Part shown: piece by piece, positions 16,446 to 23,899 of the stretch
Numbering within the stretch: position 1 is the first letter of the stretch
Layout: every line of letters starts with the position of its first letter
Origin: Agromyces aureus
GTDB taxonomy: Bacteria > Actinomycetota > Actinomycetes > Actinomycetales > Microbacteriaceae
Direction: 5' to 3'
Assembly (NCBI RefSeq): GCF_001660485.1
Contig: NZ_CP013979.1
Location: forward strand, 2,914,001 to 2,978,000
DNA: 64,000 nt
The notes under the pieces: generated by a model
The model's input: the letters and a program-made list of their open reading frames with translations, nothing else
What the model was told of the DNA's origin: nothing
Databases searched by the model: none
Made by a program: the position numbers and the translations under genes

Positions 16446-18569
16446 TTACAGCGCGCCGTCGAGCGCCGCGCGCAGCAGGTGCTGCAGCGCGTCGAGCTGC
16501 ACCGAGTCGGCCGAGCCCGGCTCGACGTCCTGGCCGTCGAGCGCACGGGCGGCGAGCCCCTGCTTGGAGTCGATGAGCTCGGCGATGCGCGCGTCGATCG
16601 TGTGCGCGGCGATGATGCGCCACGCGGTGACCGGTTCGTCCTGACCGATGCGGTGCACGCGGTCGATCGCCTGCGTCTGCTCGGCGGCGGTCCAGCTGAG
16701 CTCGGCGAGCACGACGTTCGACGCCGCCTGGAGGTTGACGCCGACGCCGGCGGCCGTGAGCGAGCAGACCGCGACCGCGACATCCGGGTCGTTGTTGAAC
16801 GCGTCGATGGCGGCCTGACGCTGCAGCGCGGTCTGATCGCCGCGGAGCGACACCGTGCGGAGGTCGCGTGCGGCGAGCGCCGACTCGGCCTGGTCCATGA
16901 CGTCGATGTGCTTGGCGAAGAACACGACCTTGCCGACCGAGCGGGCGAGCTGTGCGGCGTAGTCGGCCGCGAGTCCGGCCTTCGCCTGGCCGATCTTGCG
17001 CACCATCGTGAAGACGTTCTCGCCCGACTTCGCGGACTTCGACTCCTCGAGCTCGGCGCTCGCGACCGCGCGGATGTACTGGTCGCGCTGGTCGTCGTCG
17101 AGGTCGCCGACGCGCAGGTTGCGGGCCTCGACGAGCGCACGGAATCGACCGACGAGACGGTTGCCGAGCTCGCGTTCGGCGGCGCGCACCGAACGGCCGA
17201 GCTCGTCGTCGAGCTCGACGGGCAGGTCGGCGATGCGCTTGGCGGGCAGGTCGGCGGCGACGTCGACCTTTCGGCGGCGCACGATGCCGAGGTCGATCAC
17301 GGTTCGACGTGCGGCCGGGTAGAAGCCGGCATCAGCGGGTGTAAGCCCGTTCTCCTCGAGCAGCCCGAGCAGCTGCGGCGAGGGCTTGTCGCCCTCGATC
17401 CAGCCGAGGAACTGCCAGATCGCGCGGAAGTCGTCGACGTCGTTGATGAGCGGCGTGCCGGTCAGGGCGAGCAGCAGCGGGTCGCCCCCTGGCGCCGCTC
17501 GACGGATGCGGTCGGCGAGCGCGAGCACGTTCTTCGAGCGCTGCGACTGCAGGTTCTTGATGAAGTGCGCCTCGTCGACGACCATGCCGCGGAACCCGAG
17601 GGTCGACAGCCACGCCATGTGCCGGTCGAGCACGTCGTAGTTGACGACGACCACGTCGGCGAACGCATCGAGCGTGGCGCCGTCGCCGTGGATGACGGTC
17701 GCGCGGCGGTGCGGAGTCCAGCGTTCGACCTCGCGTGCCCAGTTCATCTTCACGACGTTGGGCACGACGGCGAGCAGCGGGTACGCATCGGAGACGGATG
17801 CCGCGAGCACCGACTGCGCGGTCTTGCCGAGTCCGGGCTCGTCGGCGAGCAGGAACGTACGGTGTCCCTCGCGGGCGGCCTCGATGAAGCGCGCCTGGTG
17901 CTTCATGAGCTCGAGGCCGCGCGGAGCGAGCCGGTCGAGCTTGGGCGCCTCTGGCAGGTCCATCGAGGCGGCCTGGCCGCCGGAGCCCTGTTCGAAGGCC
18001 TTGAACAACGGGCCGAGCAGCTCCCAGTTCGCGAGCCGGCGCACGGGGGCCGGCGGCGCGACGGGCTTGGAGAAGTCGGGCGCGAGGAAGGGGTTCGCGA
18101 GCTGTCGCGACTTCACCGAGGCCGGGATCACCTGGTTCTCGGCGAGCACGGGCTTGACCTCGGCCTCGCGCGTGATGATGAGCTCGTCGGGGCTGAGTTC
18201 GGCGCCCGACTCGAGCAGCCAGTCGCGACGGAACCGCTGCGCGACCGTCGAGATCGAGGCATCCGGCTCGAGCAGGGTGATGAGGCTCGTGTCGCGCGCG
18301 GCGGTCTTCGCGAGGATCTGCGCGATGCCGTCGAGCCGCTTCAGCAGCTCGGGGCGCGAGCTGTCGGGTACATCGGGGTCGGACTTCACGCGGGCGCGCT
18401 CCTCGCGCATGAGGAGCGCGATGACCTGGAACTTGGTGCGGTTCGTCGGCCCGAGCTTGCCCTTCTGGGCCTTCTGCTCGACCTCGCGCACCTTGCGCGC
18501 GAGGATCGGGATGATGGGTGCGTCGTCGTCGCGTGAACGCGTTCGCTGACGCTGCCTCGTCTGGGCCAT
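16446..18569 (-). CDS. SNF2-family DEAD/DEAH helicase
   Basis: 707 residues. The N-terminal 220 residues are unique and basic at the start. Then come the SNF2 motifs: LADEPGLGKTAQS (Walker A/I), VVPNVVKMNWAREV (Ia), VVDEAHFIKN (II), LALTGTPLIN (III), a helicase C domain with VVFFAKHIDVMD, and QAIDRVHRIGQ (VI). The compact architecture resembles SMARCAL1/HARP-like single-protein translocases acting on DNA in repair or replication-fork remodelling. GGAGG precedes the ATG at 18569. No restriction or phage-defence partners are adjacent, so a housekeeping repair role is more likely than a defence island. The substrate is unknown. Confidence 0.9.
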   Translation of the reverse strand: MAQTRQRQRTRSRDDDAPIIPILARKVREVEQKAQKGKLGPTNRTKFQVIALLMREERARVKSDPDVPDSSRPELLKRLDGIAQILAKTAARDTSLITLLEPDASISTVAQRFRRDWLLESGAELSPDELIITREAEVKPVLAENQVIPASVKSRQLANPFLAPDFSKPVAPPAPVRRLANWELLGPLFKAFEQGSGGQAASMDLPEAPKLDRLAPRGLELMKHQARFIEAAREGHRTFLLADEPGLGKTAQSVLAASVSDAYPLLAVVPNVVKMNWAREVERWTPHRRATVIHGDGATLDAFADVVVVNYDVLDRHMAWLSTLGFRGMVVDEAHFIKNLQSQRSKNVLALADRIRRAAPGGDPLLLALTGTPLINDVDDFRAIWQFLGWIEGDKPSPQLLGLLEENGLTPADAGFYPAARRTVIDLGIVRRRKVDVAADLPAKRIADLPVELDDELGRSVRAAERELGNRLVGRFRALVEARNLRVGDLDDDQRDQYIRAVASAELEESKSAKSGENVFTMVRKIGQAKAGLAADYAAQLARSVGKVVFFAKHIDVMDQAESALAARDLRTVSLRGDQTALQRQAAIDAFNNDPDVAVAVCSLTAAGVGVNLQAASNVVLAELSWTAAEQTQAIDRVHRIGQDEPVTAWRIIAAHTIDARIAELIDSKQGLAARALDGQDVEPGSADSVQLDALQHLLRAALDGAL

Positions 18570-18844
18570 GATCCTCCGGGGTATCGGGGCTCGTCTCTGG
18601 GCGCCTGCCCGTCACCGATCTCGGCGGCCGGCACCGCTCGGCGCATCGCGTGATGCGGCCGGGTGCGGTACTGGCGAACCATTGCTCGAGGAGGAGCACT
18701 GCTCGAGGAGAAACACTGTCCGAGCAGCATGCGGGCGGGGCTCGCATGGTCGGACGAAGAACGGGTTCGCCTGGGCGCAGAGCCCATTCTAGCCGCAGTG
18801 GGCCGGATGCCGCGAAAACACGCGCGGGAATGCTCGAGTGGGGC
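18570..18844. repeat. Intergenic region with a 17-bp tandem repeat
   Basis: A 275-bp gene-free stretch upstream of the helicase. Two consecutive 17-mers, TGCTCGAGGAGGAGCAC (18683-18699) and TGCTCGAGGAGAAACAC (18700-18716), are followed by a degraded third unit TGTCCGAGCAGC. The helicase promoter must lie here; the repeats are about 115-145 bp before its start. No ORF in the stretch looks real. Confidence 0.6.
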
Positions 18845-19579
18845 TCAGCCGGCCACGTGCACGGCGTAGCTGAGCAGGAACCCGGAGGTCGCCAGCAGGC
18901 CGGTGTACCCGTGCGTCGTGCGGAACGCCTCGGGGATCATCGTGTCGCAGATCATCGCGAGGATCGCTCCCGCGGCGAGCGCGGTGATGAACGCGGTGAG
19001 GCCGCCGTCGGCCCCGTCGAGCAGCACGAAGCCGAGCAGTGCGGCGACGGCGCTCGCGAGGGCGATGCCCGTCCACAGCAGGAACACGTACCGGGCCGAG
19101 CGCCCCTCGTCCTTCAGCGCGGCGGTGCTCGAGAGCCCCTCCGGCACGTTCGAGATGATGATGGCCACCAGCACGGGCACGCTGACGCCCTGCCCGCCGA
19201 CCATGCTGAGACCGAGCACGGCCGATTCGGGGATGCCGTCGAGCAGCGCGCCGAGCGCGATGCCGATGCCGGTGCCCGAGTTCTCGCCCGAGCCGCGCCG
19301 GTTGCGCTGGTCCAGCCGGTCGAGCAGGTTGTTCGCGAATACGTAGACGATCGCCCCGACCGCGAAGCCGCCGACGGTCGGCCAGAACCCGCCCTCGTCC
19401 TGCGCCTCGAGCACGAGGTCGAACGCGAGCGCCGAGATGAGCACGCCCGAGCCGAACGCCATGACCGAGGCCACGATCGTCGCGGGCACCTTGACCGTCC
19501 AGGCGATCACCGCGCCGACGAGCAGTGCCGCGCCCGCGCCGAGGCCGGCGAGCGCCGCCCAGACCCAGTCCTGCATCAC
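18845..19579 (-). CDS. ZIP family metal transporter
   Basis: 244 residues with about eight membrane helices. The two metal-site helices are recognisable: LGALLDGIPESAVLG and ISNVPEGLSSTAAL (the H/N-x-x-E type motifs of ZIP proteins). A variable Arg/Gly-rich loop precedes them. Zinc or another divalent cation is the likely cargo. The GTG at 19579 is directly followed by ATG; the GGAGG seven bases before favours GTG. It lies downstream of the DUF2207 gene on the same strand, with 78 bp between. Confidence 0.85.
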   Translation of the reverse strand: MMQDWVWAALAGLGAGAALLVGAVIAWTVKVPATIVASVMAFGSGVLISALAFDLVLEAQDEGGFWPTVGGFAVGAIVYVFANNLLDRLDQRNRRGSGENSGTGIGIALGALLDGIPESAVLGLSMVGGQGVSVPVLVAIIISNVPEGLSSTAALKDEGRSARYVFLLWTGIALASAVAALLGFVLLDGADGGLTAFITALAAGAILAMICDTMIPEAFRTTHGYTGLLATSGFLLSYAVHVAG

Positions 19580-19657
19580 GCCGTCGCCTCCATCTCGTGC
19601 TTCGGCTCGGATCGCTCGTGCTTCGGCTGCTTCGGCTCAGATCTCTCGTACGTCGCC

Positions 19658-21640
19658 TCAGACACCGCCGCCACCGCCACCGCCGCCGCCGCCGCCCGAC
19701 GACCCGCCGCCGCCGGACCCCGATGACGACGAGCTCGACGACGAGCCCGACCACGACGTGGTCGAGGTGCTCGTGAACGACGAGACGGCCACCGCGAACC
19801 GCGCGGAGTCGAACGCGGAGGTGCCGGCGTACCATCCGGGCTCCTGTCCGTTCACCTCGTAGAGGGCGGCGAGCTCGCGCAGCCAGTGCTTCTCGAGGCC
19901 GAACAGCGCCGCGTACGGCAGCAGTCGCTCGGTCAGGCGCAGCACCTCGGCGGGGTCGGCCACGGTCGAGGTGACGGATGCCGCGGCATCCGTCGGTCCG
20001 TACGGCGAAGCCTGGCCCGGCTGAACACCGCCGGTCCGGGGCACGCCGTCGCGCACGGGGTCTCGGAGCGCCCCGCTCGGGCTCTGCAGCATGCGGATGC
20101 GGTCGGCCTCCGCGAGCCGGATGAACAGCCGCAGCCCCTCGAGGTGGTCGTGCACGCGCCGGCCTTCGACGGTGAGCGGGCGCACCCCCGCGACCGCGAT
20201 CGCCGTGGCGAGCGCGAACACGACGCACACGAACAGCGGCAGCAGCGGCCAGAACCCGCCCATGGCGTTGTCGAGCGCGATGACCGCGCCGATGAAGCCG
20301 ATCACGGAGAGGGTGAAGGCGGCCACGGCGATGCCGATGCGCCCGCCGAGCGCCGGACTCCGCCGGAGGCCGGTCTCGACGGTTCGACGCGCGACGGCCT
20401 TGCGGATCGAGAGCAGCCGCTGTCCCAGCGTCGTCGACTTCGAGCTCAGCGAGCGCTCCTGACCGACGGTCGGGTGGTCGCTGAAGAGCGCGCGCACGAC
20501 GGACTGCGCGTCGAGGTCGCCGAGCGGCCCGCCCATGAACTGCACCGAGTAGGCCTTGCTGCCGCGGTCGAGGATCCGCACCTCGCGGGCGACCGCACGT
20601 TCGAGGATCGTGGCGGTCACGCCGCGCGACGGCTGGCCGACCAGGTCGGCGGCGGTGAGCGCACTGATGCCGGCCGGGGGCTCGTACTGCGCGATGATCG
20701 TGCCGCGAGGGGCGCTGCGCCAGCTCGTGAGTCGCAGCACCAGCGCGAGCAGGAACAGGGCGAGCACGATGACCGCGCACACCGCCGAGGTCATCGCAGC
20801 GGGGGACGACGTGAACGCCTCGTCGCGCGGCACGAACGTGCCCGGCTCGAAGGCGGCCGCGATGGTCACGTTCTCGTACGGGCCGATCGCGTTCGCCTGC
20901 GCGACGAGCAGCGGCTGCTCGGGGGTCTCCCCCTGCTGCAGCGTCTCGCAGGGCGTGCCGGAACCCGAGCCGCCGCGATAGCACGCGGCCTGTCCGGTGA
21001 ACGCGGCGGCCAGCGCCTCGTCGACGCGCAGTTCGGCGCGCACGACCCCGAAGGGCTGCGCCCACCCGGTGCCGTTGACGTCCCAGTAGAACTCGTCGAT
21101 CGGGGCGTCGTCGGGCTGCAGGGTCACGTTGTGCTGCCGGTAGGTGATGACGTAGGTCTGCTCGCCGTGCACGTAGGCGTCACCGGCGATCGTGACGAGC
21201 AGGAACTCGTCGTCGTCGTCGGTCTCGGTGTCGAACGCACGCGGCTGGCCCGCGGCATCCGTCACCGACTGCACCTGGACGTCGATCGGGTGACCCTCGT
21301 AGTCGAGCGGGATCGCCCGCCGGATGCCGCGGTTCTGGTCGTACTCGGGGAACACGGCGACGAGCGTCTCGGTCGTCTCGAGCACCGAACGGCCGCCCTC
21401 GTCGCGGCCGAGCACGAACACCGCGTCGAACGACGCGAAGGTGAAATCGTCGACGCCGGCCGGCACGGCGGTCACGGGCGAGGCGACGGATGCCGCGGCG
21501 CGCGCGGCTGCGTCGGCCTGCCCGGATGCCTCCGCCACTGGCCCCGCCGCCATCGCGGGAGCGGCCGCCACGGCGGGCGCCACCGTCAGGAGCAACCCGA
21601 GCAGCACCGCTGCCCCGCCATGCAGGAGTCTGGTCGCCAT
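19658..21640 (-). CDS. DUF2207 membrane protein with Gly-rich tail
   Basis: 660 residues. A signal peptide (about 1-32, ending PAMAA) leads to an extracellular DUF2207 domain (VDDFTFASFDAVF ... ETTETLVAVFPEYDQNRGIRRAIPL), then a membrane helix around AVCAVIVLALFLLALVL, a cytoplasmic part, two adjacent helices and a C-terminal cytoplasmic segment ending in Ser-rich and then poly-Gly sequence. The family is widespread in actinobacteria and of unknown function. TAGCGT (21647-21652, minus strand) ends 6 nt before the ATG, indicating a leaderless mRNA. It is divergent from the CsoR-type regulator. Confidence 0.85.
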   Translation of the reverse strand: MATRLLHGGAAVLLGLLLTVAPAVAAAPAMAAGPVAEASGQADAAARAAASVASPVTAVPAGVDDFTFASFDAVFVLGRDEGGRSVLETTETLVAVFPEYDQNRGIRRAIPLDYEGHPIDVQVQSVTDAAGQPRAFDTETDDDDEFLLVTIAGDAYVHGEQTYVITYRQHNVTLQPDDAPIDEFYWDVNGTGWAQPFGVVRAELRVDEALAAAFTGQAACYRGGSGSGTPCETLQQGETPEQPLLVAQANAIGPYENVTIAAAFEPGTFVPRDEAFTSSPAAMTSAVCAVIVLALFLLALVLRLTSWRSAPRGTIIAQYEPPAGISALTAADLVGQPSRGVTATILERAVAREVRILDRGSKAYSVQFMGGPLGDLDAQSVVRALFSDHPTVGQERSLSSKSTTLGQRLLSIRKAVARRTVETGLRRSPALGGRIGIAVAAFTLSVIGFIGAVIALDNAMGGFWPLLPLFVCVVFALATAIAVAGVRPLTVEGRRVHDHLEGLRLFIRLAEADRIRMLQSPSGALRDPVRDGVPRTGGVQPGQASPYGPTDAAASVTSTVADPAEVLRLTERLLPYAALFGLEKHWLRELAALYEVNGQEPGWYAGTSAFDSARFAVAVSSFTSTSTTSWSGSSSSSSSSGSGGGGSSGGGGGGGGGGGV

Positions 21641-21646
21641 GCGCCA

Positions 21647-21712
21647 ACGCTAGCGCCTCCGGCCGCATCGGGAGAGGTACCCCCGGGGGTACTTGCCGAA
21701 CGGGCTTACCAT
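21647..21712. promoter_or_regulatory. Divergent leaderless promoters of DUF2207 and csoR-like genes
   Basis: The -10 hexamers TAGCGT (21647-21652, minus strand) and TACCAT (21707-21712, plus strand) each sit 6 nt before their start codons at 21640 and 21719. The operator palindrome lies between them. Confidence 0.6.
21677..21692. promoter_or_regulatory. CsoR/RcnR-type operator
   Basis: A perfect 16-bp palindrome GTACCCCCGGGGGTAC. CsoR-family operators are known to be pseudo-palindromes with a C-tract/G-tract core flanked by TA-C/G-TA, which this matches. It covers the expected -35 region of the regulator gene, consistent with autorepression, and lies about 25 bp upstream of the DUF2207 -10 element. 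Confidence 0.65.
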
Positions 21713-21718
21713 GGAGGG

Positions 21719-21997
21719 GTGATCGAGGACATCAAGAAGCGCGCCCTGCACCGCACGAAGATCATCGAGGGCCAGCTGCGCGGCATCGAGAAGATGATCG
21801 AGAACGAGGACTACTGCGTCGACATCATCACGCTCTCGCTCGCGGTGCAGAAGTCGCTCGGCTCGCTCAACAAGCTCCTCGTCGAGAACCACCTGCGCAC
21901 GCACGTGAGCGAGATGTACGAGGCCGGCGGCGAGCAGCGCGAGGCCGCGGTGGCCGAGCTGATCCGCATCTTCGAGCTGTCGAACAACCGTGGGTGA
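21719..21997 (+). CDS. Metal-sensitive transcriptional repressor, CsoR/RcnR family
   Basis: 92 residues, all-helical DUF156 fold: KKRALHRTKIIEGQLRGIEKM, then DYCVDIIT, then VENHLRTHVSEM. The predicted sensor ligands are Cys33, His58 and His62. Copper-sensing CsoR proteins have Cys-His-Cys, so the third ligand here is His, as in the Ni/Co sensor RcnR; the inducer is therefore uncertain. GTG at 21719 follows TACCAT by 6 nt, a leaderless arrangement. No copper ATPase or nickel exporter is adjacent; the nearest transporter is the ZIP gene beyond DUF2207. Confidence 0.88.
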   Translation: MIEDIKKRALHRTKIIEGQLRGIEKMIENEDYCVDIITLSLAVQKSLGSLNKLLVENHLRTHVSEMYEAGGEQREAAVAELIRIFELSNNRG

Positions 21998-22847
21998 CGC
22001 GGGCGACTCGTCCGCCGACGCACTGCTCCGCGCGATCGCGGGCCGCCCGCTCGTCGTCGACGGCGGGCTCGGCACGCTGCTCACCGATCGGGGGGCGGAT
22101 GTCGCGGCTCCGCTCTGGAGCGCGCAGACGCTGCTCGAACAGCCCGACGCCATCTTCGCCGCGCACCGCGACTACTTCGCGGCCGGCGCCGACGTCGCGG
22201 TGACCGCGTCGTACCAGGTCTCAGAGACGGGGTTCGCGTCGGTCGGGCGCGACGCCCGCGAAGCCCGGCGCATGCTCGCCCGCAGCGTCGAGCTCGCCGC
22301 CCGGGCGCGCGACGAGGCCGGCCGCGGATGGGTCGCCGCCTCGGTCGGGCCGTACGGCGCGTCGCTCGCCGACGGCTCGGAGTATCGCGGCGACGACGGC
22401 CTCACCGTCGCCGAACTGCGCGCCTGGCACCACGACCGCCTGCACCTGCTCGCCGACTCGGGTGCTGACCTCGTCGCCGTCGAGACGATCCCGTCGCTCC
22501 GCGAGGTCGACGCGCTCGTGGCCGAGCTCGAGGGCGCCGGCATCCGCGCCTGGATCGCCGTGACGCCCGACGACGGACGCCTTCGCACGGGCGAGCCGCT
22601 CGCCGACGCATTCGGGCTTGCGGCGGCATCCGATCGCGTGATCGCGGTGGGCGTCAACTGCTGCCCGCCCGAGCAGGTGCTGACCGCCGTCGAGTCGGCC
22701 GGCGCCCGGCCGGGGGCGCGCCCTGATCAGGTGCCCGGAGCCGTCACCGCCAGCCACTCGTCGAGCTCGCTCGGTTCATCGGTGATGATGCCGTCGACGC
22801 CGAGCGCGCCGACCTCCTCCCACTTCTCGTGCGAGTTCAGCGTGTAG
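21990..22847 (+). pseudogene. mmuM: Homocysteine S-methyltransferase, C-terminally truncated
   Basis: Family sequence runs from VVDGGLGTLLTDRG through FAAGADVAVTASYQ, VAASVGPYGASLADGSEY and VAVETIPSLREVDAL to AVGVNCCPPEQV, i.e. about 240 residues, then stops near 22711. The C-terminal segment carrying the GGCC zinc-binding Cys pair is absent; the frame continues to 22847 only as antisense of the convergent phosphodiesterase gene, whose stop is at 22727. The first zinc Cys (NCC) is present but the site cannot be completed. It overlaps csoR by eight bases. It is most likely inactivated by deletion, although a stable shortened protein cannot be ruled out. Confidence 0.75.
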
Positions 22848-23755
22848 CAGAGCACCGCGATCTCGGCCGCGTGCAACGCCTCGAGCGCCTGCGGCTGCGC
22901 GACCACCGATTTCGCGGTCGTGCCGAAGCCGACGAGACCGAGTCGCTGCGCGAGCGGCACCGGATCGGCGGGAAGTTCGCGGATCAGCATGATGCGCGGC
23001 GTCGACGGCGCCACCCGCTGCAGGGCGAAGAGCGTCTCGAGGCTGAAGCTCTGCAGCACCACTCGCCCTCGCAGTCCGTGGCGTTCGATGCGATCCACGA
23101 CCGTGCGCGCCTCGTCGGCCGTCCAGTCGGCCTTCAGCTCGACGAGCGCTCGGGCGTCGGGCCGCTCGGCGAGGGCGGTGAGGAACTCGTCGAGCGTCGG
23201 CATCCGCTCGCCCGCGAACTCGTCGCCGTACCAGGCACCCACGTCGAGCTTGCGGAGGGCGGCCTCGTCGAGGTCGCCGACCGACCGGTGATCGCCGGTG
23301 ATGCGCTCGAGGTCGGTGTCGTGGAAGAGCATGGGCACGCCGTCGCGGCTGAGCTGCACGTCGGTCTCGACGAAGGCGAGCCGGTCCATCGCGAGCTCGA
23401 GCGAGGTCATGGTGTTCTCGGGCGCGGTCGCGCGGTCGCCGCGGTGCCCGACGATGAAGGCGGGCTCCCCCGGTGCTCGGAGCGCGCCGAACACGTCGCG
23501 AGCCGTCGCACTCGTCGGGATGCCGGTGACGATCAGCGCGAGCGACACGGCCGCGATGCCCACCGCACCGAGGAGCACGCGCACGGAGCGCCTGGGCGGA
23601 TGGGCGAGGCGGTGCAGCACGCGGGCTCGTGCGGGCCGCTTCGGGCGTGCGGCGCCGGCGGTGGTCGTGGAGTCCTGCCGGGGTGCGTCCTGGTCGTTCG
23701 GGGCGGCCGGGAGCAGCGCGATCGTCGGGGCGATCGCACGGATGGTGCGAGTCAC
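22727..23755 (-). CDS. Glycerophosphodiester phosphodiesterase, membrane-anchored
   Basis: 342 residues. A basic N-terminus leads to one hydrophobic helix (LLGAVGIAAVSLALIVTG), then a secreted GDPD domain: VGHRGDRATAPENTM with the catalytic His and metal-binding Glu, ETDVQLSRDGVPMLFHDTDLERIT with the second His, VELKADW, and TDEPSELDEW at the end. It hydrolyses glycerophosphodiesters from lipids or teichoic acids outside the cell, releasing glycerol 3-phosphate. GTG at 23755 is preferred over GTG at 23773 because GGAAAGG precedes it at a usable distance. GTTACC repeats at the promoter suggest phosphate control. Confidence 0.9.
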   Translation of the reverse strand: MTRTIRAIAPTIALLPAAPNDQDAPRQDSTTTAGAARPKRPARARVLHRLAHPPRRSVRVLLGAVGIAAVSLALIVTGIPTSATARDVFGALRAPGEPAFIVGHRGDRATAPENTMTSLELAMDRLAFVETDVQLSRDGVPMLFHDTDLERITGDHRSVGDLDEAALRKLDVGAWYGDEFAGERMPTLDEFLTALAERPDARALVELKADWTADEARTVVDRIERHGLRGRVVLQSFSLETLFALQRVAPSTPRIMLIRELPADPVPLAQRLGLVGFGTTAKSVVAQPQALEALHAAEIAVLCYTLNSHEKWEEVGALGVDGIITDEPSELDEWLAVTAPGT

Positions 23756-23805
23756 GGGTTCGGGCCTTTCCACCGATCGCGCGGCGTTGCGCGATGGTGC
23801 CCGTC

Positions 23806-23848
23806 ACTCTAGCAAAGAGCGTTACCGTTTCGTTACCAATTGTTCATC
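23806..23848 (-). promoter_or_regulatory. Promoter of the GDPD gene with GTTACC/GTTCATC repeats
   Basis: TAGAGT (23806-23811, minus strand) is a good -10 element. GTTACC (23821-23826), GTTACC (23832-23837) and GTTCATC (23842-23848) read on the plus strand start 11 and 10 nt apart and cover the -35 and upstream region. The period matches a PhoP box; the GTTACC/GGTAAC core could alternatively be an MtrA site. Activation under phosphate limitation is inferred from the gene's function. Confidence 0.5.
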
Positions 23849-23899
23849 CCGAATCGCGGGTCGGTGCTCCGCTCGGTCGAGGGCGCTCCGGATGCCGCG

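Noticed and set aside
15978..18536. 852-codon plus-strand open frame
   Set aside because: Antisense to the SNF2 helicase, whose motifs are complete on the minus strand; no recognisable domain in the plus-strand translation.
16446..18569. Helicase as part of a phage-defence island
   Set aside because: Neighbours are pfkA, a Nudix gene and a ZIP transporter; no nuclease, methylase or other defence partner is present.
19580..19657. Repeated CTCGTGCTTCGGCT (19594 and 19615) between the ZIP and DUF2207 genes
   Set aside because: Two short copies with no symmetry or further units; most likely simple local duplication.
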